The notes: generated from the letters alone by a model not told the origin. A stretch of 21,649 nt of DNA from Actinomycetes bacterium (GCA_021808425.1 JAKBBS010000003.1:1-21649); one strand, 5' to 3'; shown: positions 1 through 8,650, numbered from the stretch's first letter. A program made the numbers and translations.

Positions 1-142
1 ATGAGCCGGAAAAGCGCACTTTTTGCTACACGATCTTCACGCCTAGAAAATCTTCTATCAAAAAGTGCGTTTTCTCAGCGAGGGCTGGTATCAGATTTTT
101 TGCAAGGAGAAATCCTGACCAAAAGTGACGTGTTTCCGGCAT
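1..142. repeat. AT-rich element with three palindrome-like motifs and imperfect terminal inverted repeat
   Basis: This stretch is about 44% G+C over bases 1-120, far below the rest of the window. It holds three related motifs: AAAAGCGCACTTTTT at 10-24, AAAAAGTGCGTTTTC at 60-74 and AAAAGTGACGTGTTTCC at 121-137. The first, read on the other strand, matches the second except for one extra base. The outer ends (1-25 and 119-142) form an imperfect inverted repeat that includes the flanking CCGG. The organisation resembles a small non-autonomous mobile element or the end of an insertion sequence, but it could also be a cluster of operator sites for a gene beyond the window. No transposase is visible. 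That it is repeated elsewhere in the genome is inference. Confidence 0.4.
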
Positions 143-243
143 GACCGGCTGACCGGCCGACCGAACAGGGCGCAACCGGCATCAATACGGCCAAAGCGGG
201 CAAGGTGCCCGCCGCGGGCGTGCATCCCTGAGCGTATGCGCCC
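143..243. other. Intergenic region downstream of the DUF1015 gene
   Basis: No convincing coding region lies here. The segment returns to high G+C and contains short CCGG-rich runs and the hairpin at 196-212 annotated separately. It is the 3' flank of the minus-strand DUF1015 gene. Confidence 0.6.
193..212 (-). terminator. Possible terminator hairpin after the DUF1015 gene
   Basis: GCGGGCA (196-202) and TGCCCGC (206-212) are perfect complements, giving a 7-bp GC-rich stem with a 3-base loop. Read on the minus strand, it lies 31 bases past the stop codon of the DUF1015 gene and is followed by only TTT, so it is at best a weak intrinsic terminator. Terminators lacking a long U-tract are common in actinobacteria. 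Confidence 0.4.
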
Positions 244-1437
244 CTAACATTCGAGCTCGCGAATGACCGTTCCCGTACGGGGCTTCGGCCAGAAAAAGGT
301 CGTCTTCGGTGGCATCCGGGTCGCCCCTCTGCTTATTGCGGCGATCTGCGCGACGGTCGCCGGGCGCAGAAGGACTGCAGCCGACGCAGCGCCGGACACG
401 ACTGCAGCTGCGGCGTTGTCCCACCCGTGCTGGTAGACGACCTCATGTTCGGGGAGTGCTGCGAGGGCGACGTCGAGCCGGCTGCTGTCGAGGTCGTGCT
501 TGGCGGCCTCAGTGACGTTCGCCTTTGGCCAGGCGAGCCAGGCCGTCTCCGGGGTGAGGACGGCGAGAGCTCCGGCCTCCTCCATGCGTGAGAGAAGCGA
601 CCGGTCGACGGGTCCGCCAGGCGCCAACTCGAACCACGGCTCCAATGCGCTGGGCAGGTCGAATCCGGGTGGCAGACCGACGAGAAGGCGGTGGATGCCC
701 TGAACGGTCAACTGTTCGTCGGCGAGCTCCACCACAAGCGCCATCACGGCGCCCGGCCCGTCGGCCGTCACGGTGTCGCCGTCGAGCTCGCTTTGGAAGG
801 TGAGGGCGGTCTCGTATCGGTGATGTCCGTCGGCGACGAGCACCGGGTTCGCCTCTACCGCCGCGCTGATCGTTGCGACGGTGTCGGGGGAGGTGATCGG
901 CCACACCTCGTGGGTGACGCCTTCCGAGTCGGTCGCCCGTTCGAGTGGGTGGATCGGAGGTTGAAGCAGGTCACTCAGCCCAAGCGTGGGGGACAGGCAC
1001 CATATGGGCGACAGGTTGCAGCGGGTTGCCCGAAGCAGCTCGAGGCGGTCGGTCTTGGCCTTGGGGGTTGTCTCCTCGTGGGGGAGGATTCCCTGGCCGG
1101 GTGCCTCGAGGCGGAGAGCACCGATCACGCCCAAAGTCTGGCGGTGCTCGCCGGTCGGGTCACGGAAGCTCATCCGGTACCCGTAGAAGGCAGGCTCAGA
1201 GTCACGGTGCAGGACGCCGCCGTCGCGCCACGCGTCGAGGAGGGTCCTGGCTTCCTCGTAGCGGTCGTCGCCGCCGTGGGGTAGCTCTAGCCTCACCACG
1301 TTGTAGGGGCTGCGTGCCTCCAGCGCTAGCCGCTCGGCGTCGGAGATGACGTCGTATGGTGGGCACACGACGTCATCGAGGGAGCGAACATGGGACAGCG
1401 AGAAACGTAAGCCTGGAAAAGGACTGAAGCTGGGCAT
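244..1437 (-). CDS. DUF1015 family protein
   Basis: A protein of 397 residues from ATG at 1437; an in-frame ATG at 1455 would add six residues. It is recognised as DUF1015 (PF06245) by the N-terminal PFPGLRFS and CPPYDVIS motifs (about residues 5-30) and the central DGHHRYETAL signature (about residue 205). The length matches the family. The start at 1437 is preferred because the N-terminus then resembles family members, and a weak -10-like GACTGT sits six bases upstream. The biochemical role is not fixed by the sequence. I recall reports that some DUF1015 proteins are ATP-dependent kinases of free serine, related to the ParB/SerK superfamily, but cannot verify that here. The protein looks soluble. 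It is divergent from the HAD phosphatase gene and appears to be transcribed alone toward the left end. Confidence 0.88.
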   Translation of the reverse strand: MPSFSPFPGLRFSLSHVRSLDDVVCPPYDVISDAERLALEARSPYNVVRLELPHGGDDRYEEARTLLDAWRDGGVLHRDSEPAFYGYRMSFRDPTGEHRQTLGVIGALRLEAPGQGILPHEETTPKAKTDRLELLRATRCNLSPIWCLSPTLGLSDLLQPPIHPLERATDSEGVTHEVWPITSPDTVATISAAVEANPVLVADGHHRYETALTFQSELDGDTVTADGPGAVMALVVELADEQLTVQGIHRLLVGLPPGFDLPSALEPWFELAPGGPVDRSLLSRMEEAGALAVLTPETAWLAWPKANVTEAAKHDLDSSRLDVALAALPEHEVVYQHGWDNAAAAVVSGAASAAVLLRPATVAQIAAISRGATRMPPKTTFFWPKPRTGTVIRELEC

Positions 1438-1481
1438 GGGTCGACAGTCTCCCATACCGAGGGCCGGGCTCTGGCGTCGAT

Positions 1482-1506
1482 AGCGCCCAGCGCCCAGCGC
1501 CTAGCG
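1482..1506. repeat. Heptamer tandem repeat in the divergent promoter region
   Basis: Three consecutive copies of a 7-base unit (AGCGCCC, AGCGCCC, AGCGCCT) followed by AGCG fill the space just before the HAD gene start. The repeat abuts the proposed -10 hexamer at 1502-1507. A change in copy number would alter promoter spacing. Confidence 0.7.
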
Positions 1507-1507
1507 T
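1502..1507 (+). promoter_or_regulatory. -10 element TAGCGT for the HAD gene
   Basis: TAGCGT fits the actinobacterial TANNNT consensus and lies seven bases before the GTG at 1515, the same spacing as at other operon starts in this window. It implies a leaderless transcript. No clear -35 is seen. Confidence 0.4.
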
Positions 1508-1514
1508 GTGGCGG

Positions 1515-2306
1515 GTGCTCTGCGTGTTCGACCTCGACGGTGTCGTCTGGTTAGCCGGTACTCCCATCAAAGGTTCGCCTCAAGCGATCGAGCGGCTCCG
1601 CAAGGCCGGGTCGGAGGTGGTCTTCGTCACCAACAACTCAACGCCGACCCTCGCCGATTACGTCGAGCGGCTCGCACATGCGGGAGTCGAGGCGCATCCC
1701 GGCGAGCTGGCGACGTCGGCGCAGGCGGCGGCGACGCTGCTCGGCCACGATGACCGGGTGGCAGTGCTGGGAGGCCCCGGGCTTGTCGAGGCCGTCTCCG
1801 AAACCGAGGCTGAGATGGTGCCGCTCGACGCTGACCCCGGTGTCGTGGTGGTCGGCAGGACAGCCGAGTTCGACTTCGCACAGCTCTCCCTGGCCGCCGG
1901 CGCTATTCGAGGAGGCGCCCGGTTCGTCGCGACCAACACCGACGCCACCTTCCCGACGCCTGCAGGCCTTGAACCTGGGGCGGGGGCTTTGGTCGCGTTC
2001 ATCGAGGTCGCTTCAGGGCGCCGCCCTGAGGTTGCGGGCAAACCGAATGCTGCGTCGGCGACGCTCGTCGTCGAACGCTACGGTGTTCCCGACTACGTCA
2101 TCGGTGACAGCCCGAAGACCGACGGCGCCTTCGCGACCCGTCTCGGGTCGCTCTTCGCCCTAGTGCTCAGCGGCGTCACCAAACGCGAGGACCTGCCGGT
2201 CACTCCCACGCCAGCGATCGTGAGCGGCGACGCGGCCCAAGCGGTCGACACGATCCTCGCGGGGGGCCGAACGGCGCGAGCGTCCGAAAGGAAACTTCGG
2301 GAGTAA
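1515..2306 (+). CDS. HAD superfamily IIA phosphatase (NagD / glycerophosphate phosphatase type)
   Basis: About 263 residues from GTG at 1515; GTG at 1506 would add three. The HAD motifs are in order: motif I DLDGVVW (nucleophile Asp6, acid/base Asp8), motif II VTNNST near residue 40, the motif III lysine in GKPN, and motif IV GDSPKTD near residue 197. The large cap inserted between motifs II and III places it in subclass IIA, with NagD and eukaryotic phosphoglycolate phosphatase. In M. tuberculosis the gene at this position (Rv1692) was described as a D-glycerol-3-phosphate phosphatase involved in glycerophospholipid recycling, so the same activity is a reasonable inference. The start at 1515 is chosen because TAGCGT stands seven bases before it, as in the leaderless genes elsewhere here. 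It heads the run toward tlyA and nadK. Confidence 0.88.
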   Translation: MLCVFDLDGVVWLAGTPIKGSPQAIERLRKAGSEVVFVTNNSTPTLADYVERLAHAGVEAHPGELATSAQAAATLLGHDDRVAVLGGPGLVEAVSETEAEMVPLDADPGVVVVGRTAEFDFAQLSLAAGAIRGGARFVATNTDATFPTPAGLEPGAGALVAFIEVASGRRPEVAGKPNAASATLVVERYGVPDYVIGDSPKTDGAFATRLGSLFALVLSGVTKREDLPVTPTPAIVSGDAAQAVDTILAGGRTARASERKLRE

Positions 2307-2358
2307 GTCTCGACGGCGAAGGTGCTAACTAATGCAAGCACACAGGCGATTTTGGCGG

Positions 2359-2364
2359 TACGAT
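2359..2364 (+). promoter_or_regulatory. -10 element TACGAT for the phasin-like gene
   Basis: TACGAT ends five bases before the ATG at 2370, predicting transcription start at or next to the start codon. It supports 2370 rather than the in-frame GTG at 2322 as the true start, and suggests a second promoter inside the run. Confidence 0.45.
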
Positions 2365-2369
2365 GTGGT

Positions 2370-2966
2370 ATGCCACGAGATGAAAAGGTAAAAAAAGCCC
2401 GCGACGCGGGTTTCGATCTACTCGAATTGGCGCGCTCCAAGGCCGAGGAGTTCCTGCGGGAGCTATCACGCTCGGGGGAGAGTGCGCAAGAGGTTCTCGA
2501 TGACCTGGCCCAGGGAGGCAAACGCGGGACCGACCGCCTGATCGAAGTGATCCGCAGCGAGGTCGCTCGACAGCTCGGTGTCCTCGGGCTTGTCACCAAA
2601 GAGGATCTCGCCGACCTCGAGCGCCGCTTCGACGAGCGTTTCGCCGAGGCGGCACCGGCTGATCGCGCGACTCGCCCGACGGGCGCAGCGAGCACCACGG
2701 GCACAGCGAGCAGCGCGAGCACGCCAAGCGCGACACGTACCGCAAGCGACTCGGACCCCACCAACGCGACCAGCCCATCCGCCCCGAAGCCGGCAGCAAG
2801 GGCAGCTAAGGCGACGGGCACCCGCCCGGCCAAAGCGCCCGCCTCCAGGCCGGCTCGTCCGAGCCGACCGACGGGTGGCGACGGGTCAGGTGCCACTAAG
2901 CCGGTTGCCTCCAAGGGCCCTGCGAACCGCAGCCGCCCGCGGCCTTCCAAGAAGAACGAAGGCTGA
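2370..2966 (+). CDS. Phasin-like coiled-coil protein with basic Ala/Pro/Lys/Arg-rich tail
   Basis: A protein of 198 residues in two parts. Residues 1-96 are charged and helical, with a segment near residues 62-90 (SEVARQLGVLGLVTKED then LERRFDE) resembling phasin / PHA-granule-associated proteins of the COG3937 type. Residues 97-198 are low complexity (Ala, Thr, Ser, Pro) and become increasingly basic, ending in PSKKNEG, like the histone-H1-like tails of PhaF-type proteins. No PHA synthase gene is visible nearby, so a storage-granule role is not supported by context; DNA, RNA or ribosome binding through the tail is equally possible. A small uncharacterised gene also precedes tlyA in M. tuberculosis (Rv1693), though I see no basis for homology. 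The 3' end overlaps the likely start of tlyA in another frame. The gene is confident, the function is not. Confidence 0.75.
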   Translation: MPRDEKVKKARDAGFDLLELARSKAEEFLRELSRSGESAQEVLDDLAQGGKRGTDRLIEVIRSEVARQLGVLGLVTKEDLADLERRFDERFAEAAPADRATRPTGAASTTGTASSASTPSATRTASDSDPTNATSPSAPKPAARAAKATGTRPAKAPASRPARPSRPTGGDGSGATKPVASKGPANRSRPRPSKKNEG

Positions 2967-3840
2967 ACTGGCCCAGCAGCGCCGCCGGCTAGACGCCGCC
3001 CTGGTGGGCCTACGCCTGGCTGATTCCCGGACCCAAGCTGCAGCCTTGATCGAAGCCGGCCTCGTCGTGGTGGGCGGAGCCCCAGCCACCAAAGCGTCGA
3101 GGCTGGTAGCGCCGGGTGAGCCGATCCGGCTGGTAGCCGAGGGCCCGAGGTTTGTCGGCCGCGGCGGCGAGAAACTTCAAGCCGCCCTGGAATACTTCGG
3201 GGTGGATCCGACAGCGAAAGCTGCCCTCGATGCCGGGGCTTCGACTGGCGGGTTCACAGACTGCCTCTTGCGAAATGGAGCCGCTTCGGTGGTGGCCGTC
3301 GATGTCGGCAGGGGACAGCTGCACCAGCGGCTTAGAGAAGACTCGCGTGTGCGATGCGTCGAGCGGACCGACATTCGCTCGGACGTGCTCGGCGAGCTTC
3401 GAGGAAGCTTTGCAATAGTCGTCGCCGACCTGTCGTTTATAGGTCTTCGCTCCGTGGCGGCCTCATTGGTGAGCTTCGCTCGCCCCGACGCCGATATGGT
3501 GATCCTCGTGAAGCCGCAGTTCGAAGCAGGGCGGGTCGACGCCTCGCGCGCCAGGGGAGTGATACGAGATCCGGCTGTGTGGCGCTCAACGCTCGATTCG
3601 GCGATCGGACACATGCAGGATGCCGGGGCGACCATGATCGACCTGATGGTTTCACCGCTGCGGGGGACCAGCGGTAACGTCGAGTTCCTCACTCACTTCA
3701 AGGTGACTTGCGGCGGCGCTCCCACGGACGAAGCGATCCTGGCGGACGGCCGCTGCGCAGCGCTTGACGCCGCCGTATCCGCGGCGACTGCCGGCGTCGA
3801 AACTGACCATCGGCAGACGAATGTAGTAGGGCGAGCATAG
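2890..3840 (+). CDS. tlyA: TlyA family rRNA 2'-O-methyltransferase (S4 + FtsJ-like)
   Basis: Methylates ribose 2'-OH groups of rRNA using SAM; in mycobacteria the sites are 16S C1409 and 23S C1920, and loss confers capreomycin resistance. An N-terminal S4 RNA-binding domain (RRRLDAALV onward) is followed by a Rossmann methyltransferase with the SAM motif LDAGASTGGFTDCLL, then DLSFIGL, LVKPQFEAG and SPLRGTSGNVEFL, all characteristic of TlyA. The start is uncertain: no ATG exists near the S4 domain. GTG 2890 is used here (316 residues); TTG 2905, GTG 2875 or a rare CTG at 2968 just after the upstream stop codon are alternatives. Any canonical start overlaps the basic tail of the upstream gene. 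The stop is immediately followed by the nadK ATG, so the two are likely translationally coupled. Confidence 0.93.
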   Translation: MPLSRLPPRALRTAAARGLPRRTKAELAQQRRRLDAALVGLRLADSRTQAAALIEAGLVVVGGAPATKASRLVAPGEPIRLVAEGPRFVGRGGEKLQAALEYFGVDPTAKAALDAGASTGGFTDCLLRNGAASVVAVDVGRGQLHQRLREDSRVRCVERTDIRSDVLGELRGSFAIVVADLSFIGLRSVAASLVSFARPDADMVILVKPQFEAGRVDASRARGVIRDPAVWRSTLDSAIGHMQDAGATMIDLMVSPLRGTSGNVEFLTHFKVTCGGAPTDEAILADGRCAALDAAVSAATAGVETDHRQTNVVGRA

Positions 3841-4692
<852 letters not shown>

Positions 4693-4695
4693 GCG

Positions 4696-6390
4696 GTGCT
4701 CGTCGAGCTTCGGGTACGCAATCTCGGGGTGATCGAGGACGAGACGATCGTGTTCGGGCCGGGTCTCAGCGCTCTGACCGGGGAGACCGGGGCGGGCAAG
4801 ACGCTTCTCGTGGACGCGATCGTGCTCTTGGCGGGAGGTGCGAGCGACCCTGCACTGGTCCGGCAGGGCGCACAAGAAACGCTCGTGGAGGGACGATTTG
4901 TAAGGCACACGGCGAGCGGCGCCGTCCACGAGATCGTCGTCTCGCGTGTAGTGCCGTCCGCCGGCCGCAGCCGCTGCTACGTGGAGGGTCGGATGGTCAG
5001 CGCCGCCGCACTCGGTGACGTCGTCAGGGAACTGGTCGAAATCAACGGCCAACACGGCTTCCACTACCTCCTCTCCGCGGAGGTACAGCGAGACATCCTC
5101 GACCAGGCAGGCCACGTCGAGGCCGGCCCCAACCGAGTCCTCCGCCGCGAGATCGCCCGCCTCCGTGGCCTCCTCGCCGAACCGGGGGGTGACCCGACGA
5201 CCCGGGCCCGCCAGGTCGACCTTCTGCGCTACCAGCTAGGCGAGATCGAGCGCATGGGTATCGAAGACCCCGACGAGGAAGTTGCCCTTCTCGCCGAGCA
5301 GGAAACCCTCGCGGACGCTACCGGGACGATCGAAGCAGCCCAGCGTGTCCACGAGGCGCTTGCGGGCGATGGGGGAAGCAACGAGGCGATAGGCGCGGCG
5401 ATAGCCCTCGCAAGCGGGCACCCCGCCCTGTCAGAGCTCGAAGCGAGACTCGACACCTTACAAGACGAGGTGGCCGACTGCGCGAGCCACGCACGTCGAA
5501 TCGCCGAGAGCCTCGAAGCGGACCCCGGAAGGCTCGCCCAGGTGGGGGAGCGACTGGCGAAGCTGGGGGATCTCCGTCGCAAATACGGGGCGACGCTGGC
5601 GGAGGTCCTCGACTACGCGAAGAAGGTCCGGTGCCAGATCGACGAGTTGGCCTCCCTCGACGAAACTGTTCGGCTCCACCAGGAACTCCTCGCTAAAGCG
5701 GTGGAGGACCTTCGTGAAGCCGACCGAAGGGTCCTCGTAGCGAGACGTTCGGCCGCGCCAGAACTCGGCCGGTCGGTGGAAGCCGAGCTTACCGCTTTAG
5801 CTTTGCCCAGAGCCCGTTTCAACATCGAAGTTTCAGAGACGGGGGACGGAACGCCCGTTACATGGATGTTCGCAGCAAACCCGGGCCAGGTCCCCATGCC
5901 TCTGACAAAAGTCGCGTCAGGAGGAGAGCTGGCGAGGGTGATGCTGGCGACACGCATAGCGATCGGGCGGGCCTTGCGCTCCGCCGGCGCCTCGGGTGCG
6001 ACGGGCGCCCCAGGTTCGGCCGACGGTGCCTCGGCTGGCGAAGAAGTCACCGGACCTGAGACGCTCGTCTTCGACGAGGTCGACGCAGGTGTCGGAGGCG
6101 AGGCCGCAGCAGCCGTGGGAGCGGCACTCGCCGAGCTGTCGAAGGACCGCCAGGTCCTGGTGGTGACTCACCTCGCACAGGTAGCGGCGTTCGCCGATCA
6201 GCAGGTCGCTGTCGTAAAAGACGTCGTAGAGACGCCCGACGGCGAGCAGGCTATTGCCCGTGCCTCGGCAGTCGAGGACCAGCGGCGGGTCGTCGAGCTC
6301 GCAAGGATGCTCTCGGGCCAGCCGGACAGCCCGTCGGCCCGTCGTCACGCCGAGGATCTCCTTCGCTCCAAACGCCGGACGTCTCGGTAG
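4696..6390 (+). CDS. recN: DNA repair protein RecN (SMC-like ATPase)
   Basis: An SMC-family ATPase of 564 residues that acts at DNA double-strand breaks. The N-terminal half-ATPase has MLVELRVRNLGVI and the Walker A GETGAGKT (29-36). A coiled-coil region of about residues 150-370 follows. The C-terminal half has the ABC-type signature VASGGELARVML (about 406-417), Walker B TLVFDEVD (456-463) and the HLAQVAAFADQQ switch region. Between signature and Walker B lies an Ala/Gly/Ser-rich insert (about 428-450), common in GC-rich actinobacteria. The start is GTG, three bases after the nadK stop. I see no clear SOS (LexA) box upstream, which fits co-transcription with nadK. In M. tuberculosis two genes (the steA-like Rv1697 and mctB Rv1698) separate recN from pyrG; they are absent here. 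Confidence 0.96.
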   Translation: MLVELRVRNLGVIEDETIVFGPGLSALTGETGAGKTLLVDAIVLLAGGASDPALVRQGAQETLVEGRFVRHTASGAVHEIVVSRVVPSAGRSRCYVEGRMVSAAALGDVVRELVEINGQHGFHYLLSAEVQRDILDQAGHVEAGPNRVLRREIARLRGLLAEPGGDPTTRARQVDLLRYQLGEIERMGIEDPDEEVALLAEQETLADATGTIEAAQRVHEALAGDGGSNEAIGAAIALASGHPALSELEARLDTLQDEVADCASHARRIAESLEADPGRLAQVGERLAKLGDLRRKYGATLAEVLDYAKKVRCQIDELASLDETVRLHQELLAKAVEDLREADRRVLVARRSAAPELGRSVEAELTALALPRARFNIEVSETGDGTPVTWMFAANPGQVPMPLTKVASGGELARVMLATRIAIGRALRSAGASGATGAPGSADGASAGEEVTGPETLVFDEVDAGVGGEAAAAVGAALAELSKDRQVLVVTHLAQVAAFADQQVAVVKDVVETPDGEQAIARASAVEDQRRVVELARMLSGQPDSPSARRHAEDLLRSKRRTSR

Positions 6391-6477
6391 CGCAACCCGG
6401 AGCTGCTCGCGAGGTAGGATCGCAGCCGTGCGGTGACACGCACCGCGAACCAACGTCGAGGAGAGTGGAGGACTCAT
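6391..6477 (+). promoter_or_regulatory. pyrG promoter and leader with strong ribosome binding site
   Basis: TAGGAT at 6415-6420 is a good -10 hexamer. Seven bases later lies GTG CGG TGA (6428-6436), a two-codon reading frame at the leaderless position. The GTG at 6433 overlaps that stop and is in frame with pyrG. A strong Shine-Dalgarno GGAGGA (6467-6472) is spaced five bases from the TTG at 6478 and decides the pyrG start. The predicted leader is about 50 bases. I see no run of residues typical of known CTP-sensing attenuation. Confidence 0.5.
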
Positions 6478-8121
6478 TTGGCGAAGCACATCTTCGTCAC
6501 GGGCGGAGTGTCGAGCTCACTCGGCAAGGGCCTGACGGCCTCTTCGCTCGGCCGGCTGTTGAAAAGCCGTGGTCTCAAAGTGACCATGCAAAAGCTCGAC
6601 CCTTACATCAACGTCGACCCCGGTACCCTCAACCCCTTCGAGCACGGTGAGGTTTTCGTCACCGACGACGGGGGTGAGACCGACCTTGACCTCGGCCATT
6701 ACGAGCGTTTCGTGGACGAGAGCCTGCACCGCGATTCGAACGCGACAGCCGGATCGATCTACCAGTCGGTGATAGCCAAGGAGCGCCGCGGTTCCTACCT
6801 CGGGCGGACCGTGCAGGTGATCCCGCACGTCACCGACGAGATCAAGGACCGGATCCGCAGGCTCGCCACCGAGGACGTCGACGTGGTGATCACCGAGGTC
6901 GGCGGGACGGTCGGCGACATCGAGATCCTCCCTTTTCTAGAAGCCATACGCCAGTTCCGCAAGGACGTCGGCCGCCAGAACGTCTGCTACATCCACGTGA
7001 CGCTCGTTCCCTACCTAGGCCCGTCGGGGGAGCAGAAGACCAAGCCGACCCAGCATTCGGTTACGGAGCTTCGAAGCCGCGGGATCCAGCCCGACGTGAT
7101 CATCTGCCGTAGCGACCGGAGCATCTCGGCAGGCCTCAAACGCAAAGTGTCGCTCCTGTGCGACGTCCCCGTCCAGGCGGTCGTGTCTTGCACTGACTCT
7201 CCGAACATCTACGAGATACCGATATCGCTTCACGAGGAGGGCCTCGACGACTACGTCTGCGAGCTGCTGGGCTTCGACGCCGAGGAGCATCCGATCGACC
7301 TGAGCGCCTGGGCGACTCTCGTACGCAGAGTGGAAAGCGCCGAGCGGCCGGTCCGCGTTGGTCTCATCGGAAAATACGTGAACCTTCCCGACGCCTACCT
7401 GTCGGTGGTGGAAGCTCTTCGCCACGGAGGTTTCGTGCAGGGCGTCAAAGTAGAAATCGACTGGATCCAGGCCGAGGAAGTGGAAGGGCTTCTCGGCGCA
7501 GGACGGCTCGCCGATCTGGACGGGATCGTCATACCGGGCGGTTTCGGCGAGCGCGGGGTCGAAGGGAAGATCGCTGCCGCCACCTACGCCCGCGAGGCCG
7601 CCGTTCCTTGCCTCGGCCTCTGCCTCGGGCTTCAGGTGATGGTCATCGAGTACGCGAGGAACGTGACCGGCCTCTCACAAGCGAACTCACGCGAGTTCGA
7701 TGCAAGCTCCCCCCACCTTGTGATCGACCTCATGGACGAACAGCGGGAGGTCGTCGACATGGGCGGCACCATGAGGCTCGGCCTGTTCCCGGCGAAGTTG
7801 GCGCCTGGAAGCGCCGTAGCCGCCGCCTACGGCAGTGAGCTGGTCTACGAGCGTCACCGTCACCGCTTCGAGGTGAACCCCCGCTACCGGTCCCGCCTCG
7901 AAGCTGGCGGCCTGGTCTGCTCGGGGGTGTCGCCGGACGACCGTCTGGTGGAGTACGTGGAGCTACCCGGCCATCCGTTTTGGGTCGGGACACAGGCGCA
8001 CCCGGAGTTTCGCAGCAGGCCAGACCATCCCCACCCGCTTTTCGTGGCGCTGGTCGCGGCGGCCGCGGACCGCGCCGAGGGCCGCCTGCCGCACCTGATC
8101 GATGTCTACGAAGTTTCATAA
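6478..8121 (+). CDS. pyrG: CTP synthase
   Basis: Makes CTP from UTP with glutamine and ATP. The protein is 547 residues from TTG at 6478, chosen because [17 protein letters not shown] is the family's usual N-terminus and because GGAGGA lies five bases upstream; a GTG at 6433 would add 15 atypical residues. Residues 1 to about 270 form the amidoligase domain with the P-loop-like SSLGKG and the KTKPTQHSV region. Residues about 290-540 form the class I glutamine amidotransferase, with nucleophile Cys382 in GLCLGLQ and the His508/Glu510 pair in AHPEF. All key residues are present and length is normal. The 3' end overlaps the NUDIX start by 20 bases, matching the pyrG-NUDIX pair Rv1699-Rv1700 in M. 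tuberculosis. Confidence 0.97.
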   Translation: MAKHIFVTGGVSSSLGKGLTASSLGRLLKSRGLKVTMQKLDPYINVDPGTLNPFEHGEVFVTDDGGETDLDLGHYERFVDESLHRDSNATAGSIYQSVIAKERRGSYLGRTVQVIPHVTDEIKDRIRRLATEDVDVVITEVGGTVGDIEILPFLEAIRQFRKDVGRQNVCYIHVTLVPYLGPSGEQKTKPTQHSVTELRSRGIQPDVIICRSDRSISAGLKRKVSLLCDVPVQAVVSCTDSPNIYEIPISLHEEGLDDYVCELLGFDAEEHPIDLSAWATLVRRVESAERPVRVGLIGKYVNLPDAYLSVVEALRHGGFVQGVKVEIDWIQAEEVEGLLGAGRLADLDGIVIPGGFGERGVEGKIAAATYAREAAVPCLGLCLGLQVMVIEYARNVTGLSQANSREFDASSPHLVIDLMDEQREVVDMGGTMRLGLFPAKLAPGSAVAAAYGSELVYERHRHRFEVNPRYRSRLEAGGLVCSGVSPDDRLVEYVELPGHPFWVGTQAHPEFRSRPDHPHPLFVALVAAAADRAEGRLPHLIDVYEVS

Positions 8122-8644
8122 CGTCTCCGAAAGGGTCCTGCACGAGGGGCCACTGGTGCAGGTCGTGGAGGTGGGGGTCGAGGGGCCCGACGGCGAGACC
8201 TACCAACGTGAGGTGGTCCGCCATCCGGGCGCCGTGGTGGTCGTGGCGGCGACCGACTCCGGGACGTTCCTTCTTGTGCGGCAGTACCGGGCGGCCGTAG
8301 CAGGCGAGCTCCTCGAAGTTCCCGCCGGCAAGCGCGACGTTGCGGGGGAGCCTCCGGAGGTGACAGCCGCCCGGGAGCTTGCCGAGGAGATCGGGAAAAA
8401 AGCAGCCCAACTCGAGCTCCTGGCGCGCTTCTACAACTCGCCCGGCTTCTGCGACGAGATGGCCTACCTGTACCTTGCGTCGGGCCTGGCCGACGTGCCG
8501 CTCGACCGCCACGGTGTCGAGGAGCAGTACATGAGCATCGTGGAAGTGCCTTTCGGCGATGTCAACGCGATGATCGAAAAAGGCGACATCGTCGACGCGA
8601 AGTCGATCATCGGCCTCACGCTCGCCTTGAAGCGCCTACAATGA
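8102..8644 (+). CDS. NUDIX hydrolase, ADP-ribose pyrophosphatase type
   Basis: A protein of 180 residues with the NUDIX box at about residues 76-98: GKRDVAGE followed by RELAEEIG, where the Arg and Glu residues coordinate the metal for diphosphate hydrolysis. The one-residue-longer first part of the box (DVAGE) is also seen in the M. tuberculosis ADP-ribose pyrophosphatase at the equivalent position (Rv1700), which supports that specificity over other NUDIX substrates. Upstream RQYRAAV and ELLEVPAG and downstream [10 protein letters not shown] also fit the ADP-ribose group. The start ATG lies inside the end of pyrG (20-base overlap), so it is translated from the pyrG message. The stop overlaps the -10 element of the next gene. 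Confidence 0.92.
   Translation: MSTKFHNVSERVLHEGPLVQVVEVGVEGPDGETYQREVVRHPGAVVVVAATDSGTFLLVRQYRAAVAGELLEVPAGKRDVAGEPPEVTAARELAEEIGKKAAQLELLARFYNSPGFCDEMAYLYLASGLADVPLDRHGVEEQYMSIVEVPFGDVNAMIEKGDIVDAKSIIGLTLALKRLQ
8637..8642 (+). promoter_or_regulatory. -10 element TACAAT for the TraR/DksA-family gene
   Basis: TACAAT overlaps the last codons of the NUDIX gene and ends eight bases before the ATG at 8651. No Shine-Dalgarno sequence precedes that ATG, so leaderless transcription is likely. No clear -35 is present. Confidence 0.45.
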
Positions 8645-8650
8645 CGCCTC

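Noticed and set aside
1..144. A 47-codon open frame starting at the first base, with KSA/KSD repeats
   Set aside because: The repeated residues follow from the DNA palindromic motifs. There is no ribosome-binding site in view and no recognisable family, so a repeat element is the simpler reading.
6391..6477. A riboswitch or CTP attenuator before pyrG
   Set aside because: No recognisable aptamer, terminator hairpin with U-tract or pyrimidine-slippage start is visible in the short leader.
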